Part shown: piece after piece, positions 35,222 through 43,477 of the stretch
How the letters are laid out: each line of letters starts with the position of its first letter
How positions within the stretch are numbered: the first letter of the stretch is position 1
From: Candidatus Melainabacteria bacterium
GTDB taxonomy: Bacteria > Cyanobacteriota > Vampirovibrionia > Obscuribacterales > Obscuribacteraceae
Direction: 5' to 3'
Assembly: GCA_003963305.1 (NCBI GenBank)
Contig: RXJR01000020.1
Coordinates: 108,256-172,255 of the forward strand
Length of the DNA: 64,000 nt
Made by a program: the position numbers and the translations under genes
The notes under the pieces: model-generated
Told to the model about the DNA's origin: nothing
Databases searched by the model: none
What the model saw: only the letters and a program-made list of their open reading frames with translations

Positions 35222-36835
35222 ATGCGATCGACAAGAATATTGACCACCAGCCAGATTCGCAGGTTAGAAGCTGACTGGATCGAACAATGCGGAAGCAACT
35301 GGTCTCAAGTTTTGATGGAAGTTGCCGGTCGAGGCGCCGCAAAAATCGCTCTGAAGATGTGGGAGAACGACCCGGGAAACGTAATCGTCATATGTGGACG
35401 CGGTAACAATGGTGGCGACGGCATGGTCATCGCTCGCTACCTTCATATGTGGGGGCTTCCAGTCAGCGTGTGGCTGGTCAGCAAAGACAGCTCACCGAAA
35501 ATCGAGATGTCGACTGTCGAATCGAAAACAAATCGCACCATTTTGGAAAATCTTGGTGTGGATGTAACAGTCTCCAATGAATCTCCTCTGCATGCCTTGT
35601 CTGAAGTAACTCTGATTGTAGATGCATTGTTTGGTACAGGATTAGACCGCGATTTAGAAGGTGCTTTCCGCACTGCAGTCGACGCTATCAATCGCAGCGG
35701 CAAATCAGTACTTGCGGTCGACATGCCCTCCGGAGTCAATTCCGATACCGGAAAGGTGATGGGTTCAGCGGTTCGAGCTGATCACACCGTCACATTCGGA
35801 TATCTAAAACCTGGTCTCTTGTGCCATCCCGGCGCCAATTTAGCAGGCGACCTCAGCGTAATCGACATAGGCCTACCGGATGCCGACGAAGACGAGCAAC
35901 CGATCATCACGCTGATCACTTCGGACTACGTGCGGGGCTTGCTGCCTCCACGTCCCACCGATTCCAACAAGGGCACATTCGGTTCTGTCCTGACCATTGC
36001 CGGCAGTCTCGGCATGAGCGGCGCCACTTTGCTGGCAAGCCAGAGTGCACTCCGAACAGGGGCGGGATTGTCACTACTGGCGACACCAAAAACGCTGGTA
36101 CTAAATCTGCCACCAGGTGAAGTCATCTATCATGCCATTCCAGAAACAACTGATTATTCAATTGGAACAAGCGCCATCAAGAATGTCGAAAAGCTTGTTG
36201 AGCGAGTAACAGCAATCATTCTGGGTCCGGGTCTATCAACACACGATGAAACAGTCTCGTTCGTTCATACCTTCGTTAAAGACTGTCTCGCTGAAAACGA
36301 CAAACCATGCATTATCGACGCCGACGCACTCAACGCTATCGCTAAAGACACATCGGTTATACCTGCCTCGGCTGAACACATCGTGCTTACTCCGCATCCA
36401 AAAGAATTGTCTCGATTGATGGATTGCAGCGTGCAAGAGATTCAAGAAGACCGCGTTAAAGCCGCTTCCGATGCTGCGGCTAAGTTCGGTTGCGTGGTAG
36501 TTCTCAAAGGTGCTCACTCGATAGTAGCCAGCCCGGATGGCGAGCTATTTGTCAACCCTACGGGCAATGCGGGAATGGCTACGGCCGGAGCAGGAGACGT
36601 ACTTTCGGGCATTATTGGCGGACTGCTTGCGCAGGGACTGAAACCGACCGACGCTGCGGCAGTCGGCGTTTACCTGCATGGTGCCGCCGGAGATTACGCC
36701 GCCGCAGAAATTGGCGAAACCGGACTGATCGCGGGCGATATAATGAGTGCCATTCCATTTGCCATTAGCAATATCGAAAAAGGCGATGCCAGCGAACTGG
36801 AACAACAATTGACTGGTATCATCGCAGCTGAATAA
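35222..36835 (+). CDS. nnr: Bifunctional NAD(P)HX epimerase/dehydratase
   Basis: This 537-residue protein repairs hydrated NAD(P)H. The N-terminal half (about 1-220) is the YjeF_N epimerase, with CGRGNNGGDGMVIARYL and DALFGTGL. The C-terminal half (about 230-525) is the ADP-dependent dehydratase, with TFGSVLTIAGSLGMSGA, LTPHPKELSRL and the nucleotide loop GNAGMATAGAGDVLSGII. The fusion is the usual bacterial form. It is probably cotranscribed with the ABC ATPase eight bases upstream. Confidence 0.95.
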   Translation: MRSTRILTTSQIRRLEADWIEQCGSNWSQVLMEVAGRGAAKIALKMWENDPGNVIVICGRGNNGGDGMVIARYLHMWGLPVSVWLVSKDSSPKIEMSTVESKTNRTILENLGVDVTVSNESPLHALSEVTLIVDALFGTGLDRDLEGAFRTAVDAINRSGKSVLAVDMPSGVNSDTGKVMGSAVRADHTVTFGYLKPGLLCHPGANLAGDLSVIDIGLPDADEDEQPIITLITSDYVRGLLPPRPTDSNKGTFGSVLTIAGSLGMSGATLLASQSALRTGAGLSLLATPKTLVLNLPPGEVIYHAIPETTDYSIGTSAIKNVEKLVERVTAIILGPGLSTHDETVSFVHTFVKDCLAENDKPCIIDADALNAIAKDTSVIPASAEHIVLTPHPKELSRLMDCSVQEIQEDRVKAASDAAAKFGCVVVLKGAHSIVASPDGELFVNPTGNAGMATAGAGDVLSGIIGGLLAQGLKPTDAAAVGVYLHGAAGDYAAAEIGETGLIAGDIMSAIPFAISNIEKGDASELEQQLTGIIAAE

Positions 36836-36943
36836 TGGCAATACGCCAGTGAGGTCGCAGTCCGATGACCGAACCTGAACACTTACCGATAAATTCCAGA
36901 GAGAATGATAGTGATACTTGAAAGCGCGTTGGGTGTTAAGACA

Positions 36944-37903
36944 TCAAAGCAGCGCCGGTTGCAGAAACTCCAGCGTCTTGCGACGCGTGTCGAGAGCCAC
37001 AGTCAAGCCGATCGGAATGGTCGGGCACGCCCCGCCTGCAATCGGAAAATCGAAAATGCTCGGCAGATTCAATTCAACCAACCTCTCCGAGAACAAATCT
37101 TCGACAGACAAAATGTTGAACGAACCTTTATTGCCGCAGTTATCGAAATAACCGAGCGCAACCGCTTTTACTTTCTCGAGTTGTCCTGATACATATAGAG
37201 TGGTAAACCATCGGTCCAAAATATCGTTGCGTTCGTCGTGGTCAGTCAAAAACAATACTGCGTCAGTAAGATCGGGTTCGAATTCCGTACCGAAAAGCGA
37301 CGCCAATCCCGTCAAATTTCCACCGAGAAGCGGTCCCTGGCCAATGCCCTCAACAGCAACATGACTGTGACTGTCAGACCAAGCCGCACCATTACCAGTG
37401 CCAGCGAAAAGTGTAGTCAAAGCAGATGATGCTGTCAGTGTAGATTTCAGACGGAGAAAAGTAGACTCGCTTTTTATGTCTTCGAGATTCGGTCCGTGAA
37501 AGGTTATCAATCCGGTTCTCTTCTGAACGCCCATCAAAATGGTGGTGTTCTCACCGCCACCGACAATAATTTTTGGCTGGCGCTCGATGGCGGCATATTC
37601 CAGAAAAGGCAGCAGGGACAGTGCTCCAAAGCCACCACTAATACAAAAGATGGCGGACACGGAATCGTCATTTAGAAATCCATTGAAGTCACTGGTCCTA
37701 TCCGCGACACTACCTGCGGTGTGCCCTTTTACTTCCAAAACATGTTCGCCGATGACTGGACTGAATCCCATATCTTCGATCAGGCGCGCTGCACGTGAAA
37801 CAACAGATGGTCGATAAGGTCGCCCGCCGGGTGCGACCAACCCGACTCGATCGCCTGGTTTCAGGGCATTTGCTTTCAATGATGTTTTATTCGTCATCTT
37901 CAA
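36944..37903 (-). CDS. S66 peptidase paralogue lacking the catalytic triad
   Basis: This 319-residue protein has the LD-carboxypeptidase (S66) fold signature: GDRVGLVAPGGRPYRPSVV at the start, ISGGFGALSLLPFLEYA in the centre and PIGLTVALDTRRKTLEF at the end. All three catalytic positions are changed relative to its neighbour. The Ser of VGFSDIT is Gly in VGGGENT, the Glu of FFIEDV is Thr in LFLTDH, and the His of RLGHGV aligns with Ala in PIAGGA. It is thus probably inactive as a peptidase. Its ATG overlaps the stop codon of the intact S66 gene by four bases, so the two are cotranslated and could form a heterodimer. The alignment is by eye. Confidence 0.85.
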   Translation of the reverse strand: MKMTNKTSLKANALKPGDRVGLVAPGGRPYRPSVVSRAARLIEDMGFSPVIGEHVLEVKGHTAGSVADRTSDFNGFLNDDSVSAIFCISGGFGALSLLPFLEYAAIERQPKIIVGGGENTTILMGVQKRTGLITFHGPNLEDIKSESTFLRLKSTLTASSALTTLFAGTGNGAAWSDSHSHVAVEGIGQGPLLGGNLTGLASLFGTEFEPDLTDAVLFLTDHDERNDILDRWFTTLYVSGQLEKVKAVALGYFDNCGNKGSFNILSVEDLFSERLVELNLPSIFDFPIAGGACPTIPIGLTVALDTRRKTLEFLQPALL

Positions 37904-38880
37904 CTTGTTGCAACTTCGTCAATACTAAAGCGAACATTCTCCCTGTCTGTGGCATCAAGCGTAGCCATTACTCCTAGTGGCATTGTAAATTTTTCTACTC
38001 CATGTCCCAGTCTCAAACCATAGACAACAGGCACATCGAGATCGCCCAACTGCTCACGCAAAACCGATTCAAGACTGTCGTTCAGAGGCGATACTTTTCT
38101 ACCACTTTCACCAGGCTTGCATTCCACACTCTCGCCGACAATAATGCCTGCTGCTCCCTGAAATTTATTGGCCAACTTCAGTTGCACCAGCATCCTCTCG
38201 ATACTATGTGGCTCCTCGCCAACGTCTTCGATAAAAAATATCTTGCCGGTTGTTTCGATTTCGAACGGCGTTCCAAGCATCTGTTTAATCAAAGTCAACG
38301 AACCACCGATAATTTGACCAGTAGCGCGACCGGCTCGTAACACCATGCGTGGTGGCGGATATTTCGGCTTGAACTCAGGTTCCGGCGGGTCTTCGATTGC
38401 TCCAAGTGCTTGATCACCCATCACAGCCTCTTTGAAATGCCTGTATGTGTAATCAGCTTCGAAAAAATTCCCTAAGGTAGGTCCGTGAAAAGTAACCAGA
38501 CCGGTCTGTTGATGAATGGGAACCAACAGACCTGTTATATCGCTGAAACCGACCAAAATTTTGGGATTTCTTGCCAACAGCTCAAAGTCGATCTTCGGCA
38601 GCAAGCGCACCGAGCCCGTACCGCCACGGAGCGGCATCACCATCTTGACCTCGGGATCTGCCCAGATGGTGTGCAAATCTTCGACGCGAGCCTCATCTCG
38701 ACCAGCCAGGTCACCATAACGCGCAAAAACGTGCTTTCCGAGTTTGTATTTGAGTCCAAGTTTCTTCAAACGGCTGAAACTGTACTCAACATGACCTTGC
38801 TCGAAGGCTGGGCTCGACGGAGCGATAATGCCGACAGTGTCGCCTTCACGCAGTCTCTGGGGTTTCTTAAGCATAGGCAT
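37900..38880 (-). CDS. ldcA: LD-carboxypeptidase (S66), intact catalytic residues
   Basis: This 326-residue enzyme is of the muramoyltetrapeptide LD-carboxypeptidase family, which removes the terminal D-alanine of murein tetrapeptides during recycling. The catalytic serine is in VGFSDITGLL, the glutamate in FFIEDVGEE and the histidine in RLGHGVEKFTMPLG. There is no signal peptide, so it is cytoplasmic. The downstream gene is a catalytically changed copy that overlaps it by four bases. Other S66 members act on microcins or antibiotics, so the substrate is not certain. Confidence 0.88.
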   Translation of the reverse strand: MPMLKKPQRLREGDTVGIIAPSSPAFEQGHVEYSFSRLKKLGLKYKLGKHVFARYGDLAGRDEARVEDLHTIWADPEVKMVMPLRGGTGSVRLLPKIDFELLARNPKILVGFSDITGLLVPIHQQTGLVTFHGPTLGNFFEADYTYRHFKEAVMGDQALGAIEDPPEPEFKPKYPPPRMVLRAGRATGQIIGGSLTLIKQMLGTPFEIETTGKIFFIEDVGEEPHSIERMLVQLKLANKFQGAAGIIVGESVECKPGESGRKVSPLNDSLESVLREQLGDLDVPVVYGLRLGHGVEKFTMPLGVMATLDATDRENVRFSIDEVATS

Positions 38881-39008
38881 GTGTTAATTGTAGCCCATGA
38901 ATTATGCCGATTTTGCCCATAAGTAGCCACTGTCCTTGGTATAGTTATGCGTGCAAAGCCTACGCAGCCAAGCAGCTTGACGTACTCACCGACAGCGTGG
39001 ATTTATCG

Positions 39009-40166
39009 ATGCTCAAGACGGAAACATCGCCCCAGACGCGAAAGAACGAATTCTCACTCTATACGGCTGAGCAGCGGAAGTGGCTTGACAAAGCACGCGC
39101 ATTCGCCGATGCAGTGCCGCTCAGCGACGTAATCAAGTCAGACACGGAAAACACTTTCAGGCGCGACCTGTTCGAAGCAGCCTGCAAAGAGGGACTGGGC
39201 AGTCTGCCGTTCCCAACCACTTACGGCGGCTCCGGCGGTGATTATGTGAGTTTCTGCCTGGTCAATGAAGAATTCGGCAGGCGCTGCGTTCCCATTATGA
39301 GTTCGCTTGGCGTGCATGTGCTCTGCCAGGAGCCAGTCTTCAGGTTCGGCACAGAGGAACAAAAGCAGAAATATCTGGTTCCTTCATCGCAAGGCAAGTA
39401 CCTGGCGGCTTTCGGTCTGACTGAGCCTGCAGCAGGTTCGGACACTGCAGCCATAGAGACATCGGCCAAGCTGGTCGGTAACGAGTACATCCTCAACGGG
39501 ACCAAGACGTTCATAACCAGTGGCGGTTCAGCCGATTATTACATTGTGATGGCACGCTTGACTGATGTCGACGATGCGGGCATCACTTCTTTCATCGTTG
39601 AGAGAAATTTCCCCGGCTTTCAGATCGGTCAAAAGTTCGACATGCTGGGCATGCGTGGATACGCAACATGCGAAATCGTTTTCAACGACTGCAAAGTGCC
39701 GAAGGCAAATCTTCTTGGACCGCATGGTGCCGGGAGAAAAGTAGCGCTGTCGAGCCTTGGAAAAGGTCGCGTCACAATCGCGGCTCAATCGACAGGATGG
39801 GCGCAAGGGGCTCTTGAAGGGGCAATCGCAGCAGTCAAAGCCAAACCCGAAAGCGAGCGACAAGCACTTTATCATCTGATCGGTGAGCTGGCAGGCGAAG
39901 TTGAGGCTGGTCGCGTTTTGACTTATCAGGCCGCTGCGCGAATTGACCAGGGCGATCCTGACGTGACAGTTGCAGCGATGGCGAAAATTCGTGCGACTGA
40001 CGCTGCCATGCGAGTTTCAACTGAAGCGATATCAATTGCAGGCTTAGCTGGAATGGATCCAGAGAAGTTGTTGGAACGCATTTTCAGAGATGCTAAAGCC
40101 GGACAAATTTACGAAGGAACAAACCAGATTCAACGAATGTTGATTGCACGCTCACTGCTCAAGTAG
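39009..40166 (+). CDS. Acyl-CoA dehydrogenase
   Basis: This 385-residue flavoenzyme oxidises acyl-CoA thioesters to enoyl-CoA. It has the substrate/FAD motifs FGLTEPAAGSDTAA and TFITSGGSADYYIVMARL, the central MLGMRGYATCEIVFNDC, and the catalytic-base region QIYEGTNQIQRML at the C-terminus. The length with the ATG at 39009 matches short- and medium-chain family members; the frame continues 35 codons upstream without conservation. No other beta-oxidation gene is adjacent. It is followed after three bases by a membrane protein gene and is likely cotranscribed with it. Confidence 0.9.
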   Translation: MLKTETSPQTRKNEFSLYTAEQRKWLDKARAFADAVPLSDVIKSDTENTFRRDLFEAACKEGLGSLPFPTTYGGSGGDYVSFCLVNEEFGRRCVPIMSSLGVHVLCQEPVFRFGTEEQKQKYLVPSSQGKYLAAFGLTEPAAGSDTAAIETSAKLVGNEYILNGTKTFITSGGSADYYIVMARLTDVDDAGITSFIVERNFPGFQIGQKFDMLGMRGYATCEIVFNDCKVPKANLLGPHGAGRKVALSSLGKGRVTIAAQSTGWAQGALEGAIAAVKAKPESERQALYHLIGELAGEVEAGRVLTYQAAARIDQGDPDVTVAAMAKIRATDAAMRVSTEAISIAGLAGMDPEKLLERIFRDAKAGQIYEGTNQIQRMLIARSLLK

Positions 40167-40169
40167 GTT

Positions 40170-40718
40170 ATGACTCAGTCTGATTTAAACCAGGTGATTG
40201 CTGAACCGGCTGTTCCCATGCCGCTTGATCTGGCGCAGGAATTCAGCAGCAAACGTCAGGCTGCAGAGACAGCGATTAAGGGGCTTATCGCTGCAGCGAT
40301 AGTGAACGTGCTGGCCATCATCGCTTTGATCATATTCGTAGAACCGCTTTTCGCAGGGAAAGTCGTTTTGATTGAAGTCATGTTCGCGATCTCGGCAGTT
40401 TGTCTGGTTATCGTGATTGGACACAACAAAATCATGAGCCTCCTGACACAAGCAGAAGAAATAGCCTATTTTGCACGAGATCAGGCATTCATTGATTTGA
40501 ATACTTTGCGCGAAGAACTAGTGCGACTGCGACACAAAGTGCGTCGTGATGTTGATGCGGAAGGCTACGGTCATGTTAACGAGCTGCTCAAAATGGTCAG
40601 CCCGCTCGTCATGATGTTTATACAAAAAGAGAAAAACGTTCTTCGATGGGGAATGTTCGGTTGGAAAATTGCGCAAAACGCAATGGCAATCATCAAGCAG
40701 CGATCGAAACAACAGTGA
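40170..40718 (+). CDS. Two-pass membrane protein of unknown function
   Basis: This 182-residue protein has two adjacent transmembrane helices (about 40-60 and 65-85: IVNVLAIIALIIFVEPLF and VMFAISAVCLVIVI). The C-terminal half is cytoplasmic, helical and charged, with LREELVRLRHKVRRD. No family is recognised. It sits between an acyl-CoA dehydrogenase and a prenyl diphosphate synthase in a tight operon, with three- and five-base gaps. Confidence 0.7.
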   Translation: MTQSDLNQVIAEPAVPMPLDLAQEFSSKRQAAETAIKGLIAAAIVNVLAIIALIIFVEPLFAGKVVLIEVMFAISAVCLVIVIGHNKIMSLLTQAEEIAYFARDQAFIDLNTLREELVRLRHKVRRDVDAEGYGHVNELLKMVSPLVMMFIQKEKNVLRWGMFGWKIAQNAMAIIKQRSKQQ

Positions 40719-40723
40719 TTTAC

Positions 40724-41677
40724 ATGGGACAAATAGCTTCGAATTCTACCTTCAGCTTCAAAGCGTATGCCTCTGATCGACGAGTTTTGATCGAGAAGCG
40801 ACTTGAACAATATATGAGTGCAAACGAACCGGAAAAGCTCTGGGAATCGATGCGCTATTCGGTTCTGTCGGGCGGCAAAAGGCTTAGAGCGCTCTTATGT
40901 TTAGCCGCAGCTGAAGCAATTCTGCCCAACGAAGATGTAGCCGATCTCGTATTGCCGTGCGCGTGCGCAATTGAAATGGTGCACGCCATGAGTCTTATCC
41001 ATGACGATTTACCGTCTATGGACAACGATGATTTGAGACGAGGTAAGCCCACCAATCACAAAGTTTTTGGCGAAGCGATGGCATTGCTGGCAGGTGACGC
41101 ATTGCTAATGCTGGCCAACGAAATCCTTATAGAGGAAACTCCAGCAAAAGTTGACCGGAACATTCTGCTTTCTGTAGTCAAAGAACTATCGATCGCAACC
41201 GGCGCTCACGGCATGGTGGGCGGACAAGTTGAAGACATGAACTTCACAGGCGCTTTTGAGCAAGGACATACAAATAAAGAGTTTGTTGACGAAAAGATTT
41301 TGTCGTCCATCCATCGCCGCAAAACAGGTGCGCTAATCACATTTTCAATTTGGTCCGGAGCGCGTCTTGCCGGCGCAAATGAGAGACAACTCATAGATCT
41401 GAAACGATTCGGCGAGATACTCGGACTGGCATTTCAAATTACCGATGATCTATTAGATGTAACCGGTGATGCCAGCACACTTGGAAAGACACCAGGTAAA
41501 GACGAAGCCACGCAGAAGGCGACATGGGTGAGACTGTTCGGAATTGAAGGATCGAAGCAGCGCCTGCAAGAGTTGGAAAGCGAAGGTCTGGAAATTCTCA
41601 GAAGCAACAATATCGAGAGCGGCTCTGCACCTGCACTTACCGAGCTTCTCAAGTACGCAATACATCGAGTAAATTAA
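40724..41677 (+). CDS. Polyprenyl (farnesyl/geranylgeranyl) diphosphate synthase
   Basis: This 317-residue enzyme condenses isopentenyl diphosphate with allylic diphosphates. The first aspartate-rich motif is in LIHDDLPSMDNDDLRRGKPT and the second in QITDDLLDVTGD; GGKRLRALLCLAAAE is also typical. The DDxxxxD pattern with short chain-determining region fits a short-chain (C15-C20) synthase of IspA/CrtE type, which would feed quinone, carotenoid or undecaprenyl synthesis. Start ATG at 40724, five bases after the previous stop. The DUF212 gene follows. Confidence 0.92.
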   Translation: MGQIASNSTFSFKAYASDRRVLIEKRLEQYMSANEPEKLWESMRYSVLSGGKRLRALLCLAAAEAILPNEDVADLVLPCACAIEMVHAMSLIHDDLPSMDNDDLRRGKPTNHKVFGEAMALLAGDALLMLANEILIEETPAKVDRNILLSVVKELSIATGAHGMVGGQVEDMNFTGAFEQGHTNKEFVDEKILSSIHRRKTGALITFSIWSGARLAGANERQLIDLKRFGEILGLAFQITDDLLDVTGDASTLGKTPGKDEATQKATWVRLFGIEGSKQRLQELESEGLEILRSNNIESGSAPALTELLKYAIHRVN

Positions 41678-41696
41678 GGGGTTTTCAACTTAGCAA

Positions 41697-42254
41697 ATGC
41701 AGCATGATTGGTCATCACTAATTTCACTCGCCACTACTTTCGCCGATGCGACCACAGCGGTCACGGCTGCGTCAGCACCCCTTCCTCCCAGTCAAACGCG
41801 TGGCTGGCAAGTTATCTGCGTAACTGTTCTTTGCAGCACACTCGCTCAAGCAGTCAAAATTGTGACCAAGCTAATCAGGACCGGAAAGCTCGACCTGAGA
41901 ATGCTCGCCAAGACAGGTGGAATGCCGTCGAGCCACAGCTGCTGCACTATGGGAATGGCAGTTTCGGTCGGGCTGATTGAAGGATTCAACTCAGTTTCGT
42001 TTGCTATTGCATTGTGCCTTGCAATGATTGTCATGTACGACGCAGCCGGCGTCAGACGGCATGTTGGGCTGCAAGCCAAGGTCATGAACGAGATGATGAC
42101 GGAATTGTTTTCGGACCACCCGCGTCTATCTTCTGAGCGTATTAAAGAATTCCTAGGGCATACACCGAAGGAAGTTTTCGTCGGAGCGATACTGGGATCT
42201 GTGATCGCATGGTTGTTCAACATGTGGGCCGTGAGTCATTTTGCGCAAGTTTGA
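41697..42254 (+). CDS. Divergent PAP2-family (DUF212) membrane protein
   Basis: This 185-residue membrane protein has the DUF212 marks KLDLRMLAKTGGMPSSHSC, VMYDAAGVRRHVGLQAKVMN and LGHTPKEVFVGAILGS. The family is remotely related to PAP2 phosphatases and to vanadium haloperoxidases. About four helices are visible. In cyanobacteria and plants such proteins are often next to prenyl diphosphate synthases, as here, which suggests a role with isoprenoid diphosphates; that is inference. It starts 19 bases after the synthase. Confidence 0.88.
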   Translation: MQHDWSSLISLATTFADATTAVTAASAPLPPSQTRGWQVICVTVLCSTLAQAVKIVTKLIRTGKLDLRMLAKTGGMPSSHSCCTMGMAVSVGLIEGFNSVSFAIALCLAMIVMYDAAGVRRHVGLQAKVMNEMMTELFSDHPRLSSERIKEFLGHTPKEVFVGAILGSVIAWLFNMWAVSHFAQV

Positions 42255-42337
42255 CAAGCGATGTCACGCACCGCAAAACCCTGATTATGTGAAAAGAGTG
42301 TAATACATGACTTCCGCGCTTTCTTGTAACTTTGCTA

Positions 42338-42343
42338 TATAAT
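42338..42343 (+). promoter_or_regulatory. Candidate -10 element for the tandem-RHH transcript
   Basis: A perfect TATAAT lies about 325 bases before the gene at 42667. No good -35 hexamer is seen at 16-18 bases. Transcription from about 42350 would create a long leader. Confidence 0.45.
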
Positions 42344-42349
42344 CAAGGT

Positions 42350-42666
42350 CTTGGAAAGGGTTGCCAGGTTCACTCCCGAAGACTACTGACAAAGTTAGTG
42401 ATCGAGAGTTTTGATTGAAAGAAAACAAAATCTTTCAATTTGAATAACGGAACAAACGTTAGGAACATGTCACTTTTCAAGGGGAACCATTGATCTAAGC
42501 TATTAGTCAATGGATGTGCGTTGGAGGGTAGCGAAAGCTATCGTTTAAAAACAAGCAAGATATCACTTGCGATACCAGTCGGGTTCCGATCTTTAGAAAA
42601 GGAGGAAAGGCAGAGATTGACAAATAAGCTAATCGAAAAAAGCTTTGTTCTGCTGCCGCAAACTGA
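42350..42666 (+). ncRNA. Long structured 5' leader
   Basis: This leader of about 317 bases contains several separate hairpins. One is an 8-bp stem (ATTGAAAG/CTTTCAAT, 42414-42439). A second is an interrupted 11-bp stem (CCATTGA-T-CTAA/TTAG-TCAATGG, 42487-42513). A third is TAGC-GAAA-GCTA, closing a GNRA tetraloop (42529-42540), and the fourth is GCAAG/CTTGC (about 42555-42570). The leader ends with the strong ribosome-binding tract AAAGGAGGAA and a 17-codon frame. It resembles no riboswitch class I know. It could be an autoregulatory leader or an independent RNA. Confidence 0.55.
42598..42607 (+). promoter_or_regulatory. Shine-Dalgarno tract complementary to the 3' UTR
   Basis: AAAGGAGGAA is an unusually strong ribosome-binding tract. 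It is the exact reverse complement of TTCCTCCTTT at 43246-43255, in the 3' UTR of the same transcript. Ten base pairs could close the mRNA into a loop and block the site. Confidence 0.6.
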
Positions 42667-42670
42667 ATGA
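42617..42670 (+). CDS. Possible 17-residue leader peptide
   Basis: A TTG at 42617, following the AAAGGAGGAAAGG tract, opens the frame MTNKLIEKSFVLLPQTE, ending in a TGA that overlaps the ATG of the next gene (ATGA). The next gene has no Shine-Dalgarno of its own, so its translation may depend on ribosomes ending this frame. The start codon is rare and the reading is inferred. Confidence 0.45.
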   Translation: MTNKLIEKSFVLLPQTE

Positions 42671-43233
42671 ATACAACGGTTCAAACAAACACTTCCGTGA
42701 AGACTACTTCGCCACGACGTTCGCGTTTTCCTGGCAAAGAGTCTGGTTCGGTTTCGTTCAATTTGACCGCGCTCGGCCGCCAGTTGCTCAAAGAGCAAGC
42801 TGCAAGCGCAGGCGTATCCAATGGCGACTATGTCGAAATGCTCATTCGTGAGCGCGCCGGCATGCCTCCACTGAGATTGCCAGCATCTGCTAAGCAAACC
42901 GGTCCAAAGGGCGGCGCTAAATCGTTCTTCTTCGGCAAAAACCGTGGAACGACCACCGCTGTCTGCGTAACACCCATGGCACACCGTCTTTTGGACGAGC
43001 AAGTTGCAGCGTCTCGCATGAGCCGCGGTGACTATATAGAATATTTGCTCCGCGAAAAAGGTGGCGTGATCGAAGAAAGCATCACTGCAGCTATCGCCGC
43101 TCAAGCAGCACAGCCGCAGCCAGTTGCAGCTCCCCAACAATCGTTTGCTCCTCCAGTAGCCGAACAAGTTACTGAAGTTGCTTACATACAACCTACAGTT
43201 TCAACAACTACTGACTGGAACACCAGCAACTAG
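42667..43233 (+). CDS. Tandem ribbon-helix-helix-like protein
   Basis: This 188-residue protein has two copies of a 38-residue module of the form strand, helix, turn, helix. Copy one (about 31-68) has SVSFNLTALGRQLLKEQ and SNGDYVEMLIRERAG. Copy two (about 98-135) has TAVCVTPMAHRLLDEQ and SRGDYIEYLLREKGG. This resembles a ribbon-helix-helix DNA-binding domain, which normally works as a dimer; a tandem copy could fold as a one-chain dimer. The N-terminus is basic and the last 50 residues are Ala/Gln/Pro-rich. A regulatory or nucleoid role is likely but unproven. The gene has a long leader, a coupled short frame and a 3' UTR element. Confidence 0.7.
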   Translation: MNTTVQTNTSVKTTSPRRSRFPGKESGSVSFNLTALGRQLLKEQAASAGVSNGDYVEMLIRERAGMPPLRLPASAKQTGPKGGAKSFFFGKNRGTTTAVCVTPMAHRLLDEQVAASRMSRGDYIEYLLREKGGVIEESITAAIAAQAAQPQPVAAPQQSFAPPVAEQVTEVAYIQPTVSTTTDWNTSN

Positions 43234-43245
43234 TCTGAAACCTAG

Positions 43246-43255
43246 TTCCTCCTTT
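43246..43255 (+). promoter_or_regulatory. 3' UTR anti-Shine-Dalgarno element
   Basis: TTCCTCCTTT lies between the stop codon and the terminator. It pairs perfectly over ten bases with the ribosome-binding tract at 42598-42607. It also resembles the 3' tail of 16S rRNA. Confidence 0.55.
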
Positions 43256-43258
43256 AAG

Positions 43259-43293
43259 AGCCCTTGCAGAAATGCGAGGGCTTTTGATTTTTG
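43259..43293 (+). terminator. Intrinsic terminator of the tandem-RHH gene
   Basis: AGCCCTTGC pairs with GCGAGGGCT (one G-T pair, six-base loop), followed by TTTGATTTTTGATT. It lies 25 bases after the stop codon. Confidence 0.85.
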
Positions 43294-43477
43294 ATTCTTG
43301 CCACCGCTTTTAGTGACGGATCAACCTTCACATCAGGGATACCTTCTCATCAGGGCTACTTTCTCAACAGGCAAACTGCAATCCTTAGCAAGCCGTAACT
43401 CAGATGGAACCGTTACGCCTCGCATCCGTCATCGAGACGGTCGCACTCTCATGAAGGATTACCAGGAAGGATCACTG

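Noticed and set aside
42538-43191. A 217-codon open frame on the minus strand
   Set aside because: It is antisense to the tandem-RHH gene and its leader and has cysteine- and serine-rich chance composition.
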